From Kiritimatiellia bacterium (lineage in GTDB: Bacteria; Verrucomicrobiota; Kiritimatiellia; WLWN01), in assembly GCA_012103575.1 (NCBI GenBank), contig WLWN01000001.1, positions 3,032,897 to 3,096,896 on the forward strand: 64,000 bases of DNA. The letters run 5' to 3'. The notes beneath the pieces are model-generated. The model was not told the DNA's origin. It did not search any database and saw nothing but the letters and a program-made list of their open reading frames with translations. This document shows, piece by piece, positions 55,458 through 64,000 of the stretch; position 1 is the first letter of the stretch, and each line of letters opens with the position of its first letter. The position numbers and the translations under genes are program-made.

Positions 55458-56114
55458 ATGAAGATTTTTCTGGCCACGAAGCACACGAATGGACACAGAT
55501 TCAGAGAAACAGATCCATCCTCTTTTTTGGTGTCCATCCGTGTGTCTCGTGGCCAGAAATTTTTCTTTCTCTTTCTTTTGGTTTCGGTTCTGCTGCTCCA
55601 GCCATTGCGTGTGGCACGAGCACAGGTTGTTACAACAGCCGTACTTCAGATAAGCGCAGAGGTTGTTGAAGGGACGGGAACGTATCTTGAAGTTTCACCC
55701 ACGAACTATACTTTTTCTGTAAATCCTTTTTTTCCTACACCCACAGATCACAGGGTAGATTTTAATTCAGGGACAGCCACCTATTTTGTGGCCAACGGCC
55801 CATGGTCCATTGAGGTTGTCTCTGATAATACCAACAATGTAGACGGGCTGGCCACGTCTTCGGGTGACGTGCTGTCTATGAAGTTTAATACGCCGAATCT
55901 TGGTGCTAGCGATTCAGAGAGTGATACAAATTGGGTGGGTGACACGGCAACATTCAGGCCTGTAGTCGATAATGACAATCTAGCCCCTCTTCATCTAGCC
56001 GATTCGGCGGGAGATGATCGCTCTCCAACACCTTTTACGTTTGCGGCAGATGCGTTAGGGGGCGTGGCGACAAATTACAAGTCGATTATAGAATTTAGAT
56101 TGGTAATTGAATGA
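55458..56114 (+). CDS. Secreted single-domain beta-sandwich protein (gene B, unit 4)
   Basis: 218 residues, unchanged from units 2 and 3; palindrome-coded leader before the signal peptide, then the shared domain. Confidence 0.75.
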   Translation: MKIFLATKHTNGHRFRETDPSSFLVSIRVSRGQKFFFLFLLVSVLLLQPLRVARAQVVTTAVLQISAEVVEGTGTYLEVSPTNYTFSVNPFFPTPTDHRVDFNSGTATYFVANGPWSIEVVSDNTNNVDGLATSSGDVLSMKFNTPNLGASDSESDTNWVGDTATFRPVVDNDNLAPLHLADSAGDDRSPTPFTFAADALGGVATNYKSIIEFRLVIE

Positions 56115-57511
56115 GAATGATTGAACATTTTAGATCGCCCGCAGACTTTGGAGTGTGCTGGCTTGACAGCGCTTTGGATCTCTTACGGAGCAACAGAAAA
56201 TACTCGCTTCATGTAGAACAAAAGCGGCGTCAAGCCGCCGCACTCCAAAGTTCAGCTACCGTTGGACCGAAAACTTTTATCTTTCTCCTTCTTATAATTT
56301 TTTCGCTAGGAGCAGATGCCAGGACCATCTCTTGGGCAGGACGTTTCTGGACGGTTAAACAATCATCAACGCCTGTAGGGCCAGGCCCGAATCTCTTTTC
56401 GGACAGTACCAATAGCGTATGGGTAGACGGGAATGGGTATCTTCACTTGAAACTTACAGAAAGTAATGGAACATGGCATGCCGCCGAGATTTTGAGCGAG
56501 CAAACATTAGGTTATGGTGAGTATCGTTTTTTAGTGGAAGGGCGTGTTGATAATTACGATACGAACGTGGTTGCAGGTCTTTTTACTTATGACGGAACTC
56601 TCCCGGACGGTTCAACCAATGAGATTGACATTGAGTTTACAAAAGCCTTCTCCAGTTTAGGAGGAACCAATAATGCGCTTTTTTCAGCTCATCCAGCCGG
56701 TCCTTCAGATAGTTTGAAATTTAAGCTTTCGCTCACGAATGGTGCCTTGACTACGCATCTTTTTGATTGGGGTACCAATCGGACCGATTTTTTAAGTTAC
56801 CATAGCCATAGCACGTCACCTGCGCCGAGTGATGTTATTGCCGAATTTAATTATACAGGGCCGAATATACCCGTTTCGCCTGCCGCTGAAACCGTTCATT
56901 TTGTTTTGTTCCCTTTTCAGGGAAATGCATTGGTTGATACACAAAACCTGGAATTGATTGTACGTGATTTTCAGTTTACCCCCGCATCTTTTTTGCCGGG
57001 GACTCAAGCCCAGGCAGAGTTTTCAGGCACGATTGGGGCAATGACAGCGAATGATTTCATCGATATTGTAGAAACGAATTATAGTTGGGGTACGGTGAGT
57101 CGATCCCCAAGTCGGCGTCGCTTTAAATCTTTACCGCTAACCGTGAACTATTTTGTAGCAAATGGGCCCTGGAAAATTTTGATTTATACCGAGGGAAAGG
57201 CCAAGGATGGGCATTATGGGCTAGAACGGTTGGGTGGAGGAACTCATCAGCTTGATTTACGATTTAATCAACCCAATCTGGGTATTGCCGGGGACCCGAA
57301 TGTGAATTGGAATACAACATGGGCCCCTGTTTTACCTGAAGACGTGGTGGCGATTATGCCGAATATTCCGTCATTTGCCTCTTCCGCAAATCAAGACCCC
57401 TCTGAGGGCCCATTAACCCTTTTATTGGGGGTTGATGTGTATCCGATATCATCATATATATCAAAAACGAACTATACGGCAAAATTGGTTTTAGAATTGG
57501 CATATCAGTAG
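56111..57511 (+). CDS. GH16-like secreted glycosidase with C-terminal B-type domain (gene C, unit 4)
   Basis: 466 residues, unchanged; EIDIEF catalytic signature kept, ATGA overlap with gene B. Confidence 0.82.
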   Translation: MRMIEHFRSPADFGVCWLDSALDLLRSNRKYSLHVEQKRRQAAALQSSATVGPKTFIFLLLIIFSLGADARTISWAGRFWTVKQSSTPVGPGPNLFSDSTNSVWVDGNGYLHLKLTESNGTWHAAEILSEQTLGYGEYRFLVEGRVDNYDTNVVAGLFTYDGTLPDGSTNEIDIEFTKAFSSLGGTNNALFSAHPAGPSDSLKFKLSLTNGALTTHLFDWGTNRTDFLSYHSHSTSPAPSDVIAEFNYTGPNIPVSPAAETVHFVLFPFQGNALVDTQNLELIVRDFQFTPASFLPGTQAQAEFSGTIGAMTANDFIDIVETNYSWGTVSRSPSRRRFKSLPLTVNYFVANGPWKILIYTEGKAKDGHYGLERLGGGTHQLDLRFNQPNLGIAGDPNVNWNTTWAPVLPEDVVAIMPNIPSFASSANQDPSEGPLTLLLGVDVYPISSYISKTNYTAKLVLELAYQ

Positions 57512-57521
57512 AGAATACATT

Positions 57522-58667
57522 ATGAAAATTTTTCAGACACGACTGATCCGTTCAAGCGGAGAGCAGAAGGGAACAAAGAAGCGTTCTAAGATGTATTCCT
57601 ATAAGCATACATTTTCAGTAACTAGAAAGATCGCTACAGCATTCATTTCAATGTCCCTCTCGATGACAACACTAGGCCAGGGAACGAACATTCTTGACGA
57701 CTTTGAATCAGGAATAGCAGAATGGACTACTTTTGGAACGGCTATTTTCCAGAATGGTATACAATCTACAGGAGATGCTTCTTCGGGGCTGAATGCCATG
57801 AGTGTTCTACAGTTTATAGGGTTCTACAATACCGATGGTCAGTTTGGGGGTGTTCAAAACTCAAATCTATCGATTACTAATTGGTCGACCTATGACCAAT
57901 TAAGCGTTGCTGTAAAAAGCGATGCTGCTACAGATAAGTCTGGAATCGTTGCGGAACTCGGATTTGTCGAAGCTTCGGGGCAGAGCTGGGGAATGAGAAC
58001 ACCGATTACGATTACAACGAGTTACCAAAACGTTTCAGCGGATCTAGTGGCTAATATCCCCACAGGATTTGAAATAACAGAACATGAAGTGCTCCCGCCA
58101 ACTACTAACTTTGTAATGGAGTTAGAAAATATTACGAGAGTCAATGTTATCTTTAAAAGAATAGCTCCTCGGGATCCTGCTGTTTTTACTGTAAACCATT
58201 TTATAGATGATCTTGCTTTGATTTCAAATCCCATGCCTACGACTTTGAGTCTAAATTCATCATCTCTAGATTTTGGACGCCTGGCCCCTAGCCCTGCAAA
58301 GTTTCGGTTTAATTCCCCGAAGGTCACATGTAGTTATTTTACGGAAGAACCCGCATGGCATATTAACGTTGTAACGACCAATAGTTTAAATAAGCCCGCT
58401 TTAGTAAGCAACGGTGGTGACTTCATCCTCTTAAAATTTCAGACGGCCAATTTTGGAGGGGGATCAAATCCCAATCCAAACGATGAAGCCTCGTGGGCTG
58501 GTTTCTTTAAATTTGTGTCCGATGGAACGTTTGACAGCATCCTGGCCTCTCCGACCATTCAGTCTCCGAATTCAGATGACCTGGACTTGACCTTTGCGGT
58601 GGATGCATGGGGAGCCGCTCAAACTACATATCAGGGGGCGGTTACTTTTGAGTTTGTGATAGAATGA
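57522..58667 (+). CDS. Secreted jelly-roll protein with C-terminal B-type domain (gene D, unit 4)
   Basis: 381 residues, unchanged; ends FELVIE and overlaps the start of gene E by ATGA. Confidence 0.75.
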   Translation: MKIFQTRLIRSSGEQKGTKKRSKMYSYKHTFSVTRKIATAFISMSLSMTTLGQGTNILDDFESGIAEWTTFGTAIFQNGIQSTGDASSGLNAMSVLQFIGFYNTDGQFGGVQNSNLSITNWSTYDQLSVAVKSDAATDKSGIVAELGFVEASGQSWGMRTPITITTSYQNVSADLVANIPTGFEITEHEVLPPTTNFVMELENITRVNVIFKRIAPRDPAVFTVNHFIDDLALISNPMPTTLSLNSSSLDFGRLAPSPAKFRFNSPKVTCSYFTEEPAWHINVVTTNSLNKPALVSNGGDFILLKFQTANFGGGSNPNPNDEASWAGFFKFVSDGTFDSILASPTIQSPNSDDLDLTFAVDAWGAAQTTYQGAVTFEFVIE

Positions 58668-60861
58668 AGAAAATTACCGAACATCCAAGGCCGAACTATT
58701 TAGTGTATGGAAGTTTTCAAGTCCATTTCCTCTCCCTCTGGGAGAGGCTGAAAGTCTGCTGTGGTGGAATTAAGGGTAGGGTCTTGTTTGTTGTTCGTCT
58801 TTTCCCTCTCCCGAAAGAGAGGGGATTATCTTTATTCGTCGCATTGATGCTCTCAACGGTTTTCATTCCCCTGATTTGGGCAGACGGACCTGTGCGGGGT
58901 GAGGAAGAATACAATGCGGCCATAAAAGCCATAAAAAGGTTGAGAAGCGCTGATGCGGATACGCGTAAAATTTCGGATACCTACCTGTGGGGAGCGGGGA
59001 AATGTCGAGATGCGGGGGGGGAGACTATGCTGTAGCACTGTTTAAGTTAGCGGTTAAACAAGATCCTTCCAATGCGCGAGCCCATCGGCTTTACGGTGAT
59101 TTTTTAATGGGATACCGAGGTCTTTATGAGTTTGCTCGTTACCACTATGATCAAGCCTGGAAACTTATTGAAATAGACCCCGCCGTCCATGAAGAACAAG
59201 AGATCAAGAATTTACAGCGTTCTTTTCAAATTTTGCATCGTGACGGTAAAGACGGGGTGTCTCTATTTGAATCCTCGGCTTTTTCCGTGTACCTTGAAGG
59301 GTCTGTGGCTTATGGAAGAACCGCTCCAAATCATATCACCGCCAGTGCGGGCGATGGTTCCCTTGTTGATACGGAAGCCAGAATCGACCGCTTTCTAAAC
59401 GCTCGCCAAAAGGAGCTCGAAGGTGGGGTTGCGTTTTTTAGTAATGTCATTTTAACTCAAAATGATGGGTTGGCATTTTTCGGAGAGCAAGTAGATGGAA
59501 CCATTCTGAATGCACAACGACTGAACTGCTTACTTTTCGGTATGGCGGGTAATCCTGCTTGTGACCCCTTTCTTCCCAATGTCGGGACGGTATTTACAAG
59601 AAACCAGGTTATTGATATTAGACCCGATGGAACACTTGTGGCCGTCAGTGTGTTAGAGACTGAAAACACGCAGTATCAACAGGAGTTACTGGCAACAGTC
59701 AATGAGATTCAGGCGGACAAAACAGAAACGGTTGCACGCGTTGCAAGGGATGCAGCAGAGTTGGCTGCGATCCCGGAAACCCGAAAAGAGACGGTGAAAA
59801 GAGTGCGGCGTCTACAGGAACGTTTTAAGTATGACGGGATTTTGACCATTCGATTTGGTTCTCCCAAGCTACCCTCTATAAGGCTGTTTGGTGAGCAGGC
59901 TGATAGGAGAGCGAGTCTTGATCTCGAAGATTTGGTTCACCCCTTGGATCATTCTTTTATTCAGTATGGGGGGTCGTTGGTTAAAAACTTTATGCTGGCC
60001 CCTCGATTTGATTTGGAAACGGAAGTTGAGTATGCTCATACACAATTGAGTATTTATGATACCGGACCTGCCGAGGTGAATTTTAACAGATTAATCGCCG
60101 ACGAGAAGCGCGATCGATATCGGGTACAAACGATTTTAGCGTACAACATGCCTTTTAGATCCCTTAAGCTCAAGTTGGGAGGGACCCTGGCAGATATCAG
60201 AAATTTTGACAGTAAAGATGATGCTTCATGGACGCATGTAGGAACGATTCGATATGCAAAATTTGCAGATCCTGACAAAGTCCCTTACGAGCTGGACGAC
60301 GATGAGCAGTCTTCTCGATATCGGGGTCGCCGATCTTCTCAATGGGAGGTGGGTGTGATTCATAGTGAGCGAAAATTTAAAGGGAGTGGTGTTCCCACAA
60401 CAACAGAAGAAGTCTATCGACCCTTTATCAGTTGGGAGGAATTGGGACTGTTAAAAGGGAAAGTAGATTTGACATTGATTTATGATTGGCACCATCAGGA
60501 TGTAAGTCAGAGAGGAGTGGATCAAGGAGGGTCGCTGATTTTAAATGAACGAACCGCTTCAGGGCGTCAATTAACACTCATTCCTACATGGGTAGCTGTT
60601 TATAAGCTTTATAATAGTGATTTTTATACAGGGTTAGAATCGTTAAACATAAGTTTCCCTACAAGTACTACTGTTGGAAAAGGAGACTATGATCGGATTA
60701 TTTCTGGGGTGAAAGTAGAAGCCAGATATGTTACAAAATATGAAATGGCGATGATTCCATCTCTGACCGGCAATTATGCTTGGTACCATGAACTGGATCG
60801 GGATGATTGGGGCTTTTTTGTTCAATTGACGATTCGTGCTGGAAACAAGAAAAAGATATAG
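58664..60861 (+). pseudogene. TPR/outer-membrane beta-barrel protein, frameshifted at a G-run (gene E, unit 4)
   Basis: The G-run near 59014-59021 has eight G instead of nine, so the product stops at 59035 after 123 residues. The rest of the frame (to 60861) is intact and would be restored by one G. This is either an off state of a slippage switch or a homopolymer sequencing error. Confidence 0.85.
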
Positions 60862-60960
60862 TAATTATTCGTTATCGGTTATTGGTTGCTAGGAAAGAAG
60901 AAAAGACTGCCACTAATAACAAATAACTACACGATGCAATCGTGTCACTGGAGGTATTGT

Positions 60961-61587
60961 ATGAATATAAAATATCAGATGATGATAGGTGTTAAAATTG
61001 CGACTTCATTAATGTTCCCCTCACTTGTCTTTTCAGAGATCCCTGATGCGGAGCAAATGCCCGCATCGACAGTGCTGATCATTGATGACATGGAAAAAAA
61101 GAACAACGTTTTAGGCGGGAAATGCGGCGTTTATCAACGTGCTCCCTCCAGGGCGATGTACTATAAAAAATCTGATGATACGGGTACAAATAGTGTTTTG
61201 ACTTTGAAGTATCTGAAGAAAAACGAAGGGGGCCCTTATGGAAACGGAGGCTGGTGTGGTTATTATACGGTTTCGCCGGAGTATCTGGACCTGTCGGATT
61301 ACTCAAAAATCACGTTTCGGGTTAGAGCTGAAGGAGCAGACGGGTTTAAGTTTGGTGTAACTGACAAGGCATGGGAGATGAAGGGGGATTCCGTTAAAGT
61401 AAACCTTAAAAACTATTTACCGCAAGGTAAAGTAACCACGGAATGGCAAAAAGCTGAAATCCCGATGGATGAAGGGTTTGTTGATTGGGAACTGATTCAT
61501 GCTTTTTCATTTAATGTGGAAGGTGAATCTTTTATCGAGGGAGGAAAAGGAACCATCTACATTGATGATATTAAGGCAGAAAAATAA
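60961..61587 (+). CDS. Secreted jelly-roll (carbohydrate-binding-like) protein (gene F, unit 4)
   Basis: 208 residues, the Gly allele (base 61475 is G) as in unit 2. Hairpin and GGAGG before the start are kept. Confidence 0.8.
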   Translation: MNIKYQMMIGVKIATSLMFPSLVFSEIPDAEQMPASTVLIIDDMEKKNNVLGGKCGVYQRAPSRAMYYKKSDDTGTNSVLTLKYLKKNEGGPYGNGGWCGYYTVSPEYLDLSDYSKITFRVRAEGADGFKFGVTDKAWEMKGDSVKVNLKNYLPQGKVTTEWQKAEIPMDEGFVDWELIHAFSFNVEGESFIEGGKGTIYIDDIKAEK

Positions 61588-61749
61588 ATCATTTAACGCA
61601 TTATAGAAATTTTTTCCGTTGATCAGCCATATGGTTTGTCCTGAAGGGGCAAAAGAATAGAGCTTGGGGTTGAGACCCCAGGACTAAAGAAAACACAAAA
61701 CGTCCTGGGTCCGATTACGCCCTGAAGGGGCGCGGTTGAGGAGACGGAG

Positions 61750-63738
61750 ATGTATATAAAAACAGCGCCCCTACAGGGCACAAAGTCTCTTTTATTATCT
61801 CTCCAGGCTCTATTCCTACATAGCGTTGCTAGGATGATTAGCATTCTTCTTGGTTTAATCTTTCCCCTCTGTGCTTATTCCGCTGATCAGAACTTTATCC
61901 AAGTATGGAACTTTGATCAGGGGTTTACAACCGACCAAAAAGGATATTTTAATCGCTTCGAAAACAGTGATTCTACTGCCCGCACTTTTTTGACAGACCA
62001 AATCTATTATGGGATAGGTGGTCGTTCATGGGAAATTACCGTGACAAAGGCTGCAGCGGGTTTTTGTGGAGCATGGATTCACTTCTTTGAAACCAAAACA
62101 CTCCCGGAAGACAGAACCTATTTAAATGCATCCAACCATTTTTATCTTTTCTTTAGAATTAGAGGAAAGGAGGGGGGCGAAAAGGTTAGAGTCCAGATGG
62201 CTGACAAATCTTGGGTTCTTAAAGAAGATTCTATTCCGTGTAGTCCACTGAAAAATTATCTTCCCAAAGAAATAACTACGAACTGGCAAGAGGTAACCAT
62301 TCCTTTAAAAGACTTCGAAGGGATTAATACAGCGGAGTTGGGTGGGCTCACATTTTCATTTGTTGAACAAGGTTCGTATACGGTTTATATAGACGATATA
62401 TATATTGCCAAAAATAAAGAGGTCTCTATCCCCCAAACCAAAACGGAAAATAAGCCGTTCACAAAAATTCCGCGCAAAAAAGCCATGTGGGTATGGGAAT
62501 CACATCGATTGTTGGCCGATGAAGAAGCTCGCGAAGAATTTTTTAGATTTTGTAAGACCTACGGTGTGAATGATATCTTTTTTCAGCTCCAATACAAATT
62601 CGATAAATCCAATCCTAGGGATGTCAAAACAGAACTTCTTATGGTCGATGAATCCAGAGCCTTTATTAAAGAAGCTCATGAAAAAAATATAGTGATCCAA
62701 GCGTTAGAAGGATACCCGGAATGGGTCCTAAAAAAATGGCATTCGCACCCTTTATCTCTTATCCAGGCTGTGATTGATTACAACCAAGCCGTTACTTCGC
62801 AGGAACGTTTTGACGGGATCCATTTCGATAATGAACCGCATTTACTGATGGGGTTTAATGATCGGGTTTACCGGAAGACGATCCTCCGAGAGTTCATTGA
62901 ATTGAACGTTGAAGCCACTAAGCTCGTTCACGCACAATCAGATATGGTCTATGGTATTGATATTCCCTTTTGGTTCGAAGAACGTGGGGATTCCGGAAAT
63001 ATAGAAGGGCTCTGCAAATGGCAAGGGGTGGAAAAACCTGCTAGTTATCACCTACTGGATGTGGTGGATAACATCGGGAGCATGAATTATCGCGATCGTT
63101 GCTTTGGTGCTGACGGAATCCTAGCTCATGGTATTCAAGAAATTGAATATGCAGATAAGATAGGAAAGCTTGTCTACATGGGGGTAGAAACGTTTCGGTA
63201 TCCCCTTATAAAGGTCGATATGGTCTGCGGAATGAAAAAAGACCTCTTTTTTAAGAGATTAAATACAGATTTAATGGAGCTCCGGGATCTTAGTCGAATG
63301 GATGGTCCACGATTCAGACTTCAATTTCTTGAAGCGGACGATTATGTTCATGTAGGACTTGAACGGCCTGCGAATATGGATAAGGAAAGATCAAAACGAT
63401 ATGACAAAGCTTTACTTAAACTTGCCCGCTGGGTCGGAACACCGCCGGAGGGTTTTATAAACCTAGACGATGTCTTATTTGATACCGAATATGCTCTGTC
63501 AAAAAATCTGAGCTGGGATTCATTAACGCCAAGCCATATTTCCTCTTTAGATAGGAAAGAAACGTATGCGAGTTTTAAAACAACCCTTGTTATGCAGCCG
63601 AAAATTACGTTTGACGGGCAAACAAAAGCTCAGATGGATCGTGAACTATTTTCTGTTAATAAAGAATTTCTATCGCATTCCAGTTTTCTAGGTTTTGCGA
63701 TCCACTATTATAAGACCTATAAAGGAATGCCCGACTGA
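61750..63738 (+). CDS. Secreted putative TIM-barrel glycosidase with CBM-like domain (gene G, unit 4)
   Basis: 662 residues, unchanged; alternative signal-peptide start at 61834. Confidence 0.72.
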   Translation: MYIKTAPLQGTKSLLLSLQALFLHSVARMISILLGLIFPLCAYSADQNFIQVWNFDQGFTTDQKGYFNRFENSDSTARTFLTDQIYYGIGGRSWEITVTKAAAGFCGAWIHFFETKTLPEDRTYLNASNHFYLFFRIRGKEGGEKVRVQMADKSWVLKEDSIPCSPLKNYLPKEITTNWQEVTIPLKDFEGINTAELGGLTFSFVEQGSYTVYIDDIYIAKNKEVSIPQTKTENKPFTKIPRKKAMWVWESHRLLADEEAREEFFRFCKTYGVNDIFFQLQYKFDKSNPRDVKTELLMVDESRAFIKEAHEKNIVIQALEGYPEWVLKKWHSHPLSLIQAVIDYNQAVTSQERFDGIHFDNEPHLLMGFNDRVYRKTILREFIELNVEATKLVHAQSDMVYGIDIPFWFEERGDSGNIEGLCKWQGVEKPASYHLLDVVDNIGSMNYRDRCFGADGILAHGIQEIEYADKIGKLVYMGVETFRYPLIKVDMVCGMKKDLFFKRLNTDLMELRDLSRMDGPRFRLQFLEADDYVHVGLERPANMDKERSKRYDKALLKLARWVGTPPEGFINLDDVLFDTEYALSKNLSWDSLTPSHISSLDRKETYASFKTTLVMQPKITFDGQTKAQMDRELFSVNKEFLSHSSFLGFAIHYYKTYKGMPD

Positions 63739-63842
63739 CCCAGAGGAACATCGCCATTCTAGTTATGACCCATTGATCGATCATATGGCTTGAAAAAATC
63801 GCCATCGAAGATGGCCTAACTTACGATATGAGTGAACAATTA

Positions 63843-64000
63843 TGATTCTATTGCCTAAACCAAAGAAATGTAAAATGAGGGATGGAAAATATTCCTTGAG
63901 CGCCGAACAGTTACAGTGGGCAGCAGATACGGCGTCTAAAAAGCTATGCCCCTCCATAGAAGTAGACCTGGACTCTTCTGCAGGATCCCATGCAGAGGGT
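63843..64000 (+). CDS. GH20-type hexosaminidase-like protein, 5' part (gene H, unit 4)
   Basis: The first 52 codons match gene H of the other units; the gene runs off the right edge. Only the N-terminal alpha/beta domain is in view. Confidence 0.85.

Larger units (their letters stand above)
25471..64000 (+). repeat. Tandem array of an 11.5-kb unit
   Basis: Four head-to-tail units start at 25471 (6,261 bp, internally deleted), 31732 (11,511 bp), 43243 (11,510 bp) and 54753 (9,248 bp seen, continues past the window). Differences between units are few: one T/G base in gene F, one G in a G-run in gene E and one T in a T-run beside gene I. Each unit begins with the last 32 bp of the IS30 element and ends in the tail of a zinc-ribbon gene followed by a 39-bp insert. 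Confidence 0.97.

Noticed and set aside
25471..64000. CRISPR array or satellite-type repeat
   Set aside because: The repeats are 11.5 kb and carry genes; no short repeat-spacer pattern was seen anywhere in the window.

Overview
The window looks like a piece of a Gram-negative chromosome that is decaying and rich in mobile elements. Signs of an outer membrane are a beta-barrel protein and a lipoprotein; other diderm-compatible genes are uppP, alr and an NqrM-like gene. Secreted proteins with Asp-rich calcium-type repeats, GH16/GH20-type proteins, a long-form SerA and many intergenic palindromes fit the PVC group (Verrucomicrobiota, Kiritimatiellota, Lentisphaerota or Omnitrophota). That placement is an inference of moderate confidence; no rRNA or other decisive marker is present.

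Positions 1-18.6 kb hold housekeeping genes broken up by insertions: the tail of gcvP, a carboxynorspermidine/saccharopine-type dehydrogenase, a pirin beside an integrase relic and a tRNA-Ser(GCU), a rhomboid protease, a decayed AMP-ligase and patatin pair, serA, a conserved unknown, alr, an NqrM-like protein, a lipoprotein, uppP, and an ABC exporter with a DUF1854 protein. IS1380-type elements, an ISKra4 remnant and a 165-bp MITE family are inserted among them. The MITE ends resemble the IS1380 ends, and each copy carries a terminator-like hairpin.

Positions 18.7-25.5 kb are a mobile-element cluster: a secreted-protein gene truncated by IS1380, a degraded RHH/PIN toxin-antitoxin pair, an ISKra4 element interrupted by the MITE, and an IS30 element with an intact transposase.

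From 25,471 to the right edge the window is a tandem array of a near-identical 11,511-bp unit. Unit 1 carries a 5,250-bp internal deletion, units 2 and 3 are complete, and unit 4 runs off the window. A full unit encodes, in order: A, an Asp-rich calcium-type secreted protein; B, a secreted single-domain protein; C, a GH16-like enzyme with the B domain at its C-terminus; D, a jelly-roll protein with the same C-terminal domain; E, a TPR plus outer-membrane beta-barrel protein; F, a secreted jelly-roll protein; G, the F-type domain joined to a putative TIM-barrel glycosidase; H, a GH20-type hexosaminidase; and, on the opposite strand, I, a PTS EIIA-type protein, with the tail of a C4 zinc-ribbon gene.

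B-C-D-E have ATGA overlaps or 10-bp gaps and look translationally coupled. The set reads as a surface glycan binding, cleaving and transport or export locus present in multiple copies. The array junction begins inside the IS30 right end and carries a 39-bp templated insert from the start of gene A, which points to one template-switching event followed by expansion through unequal recombination.
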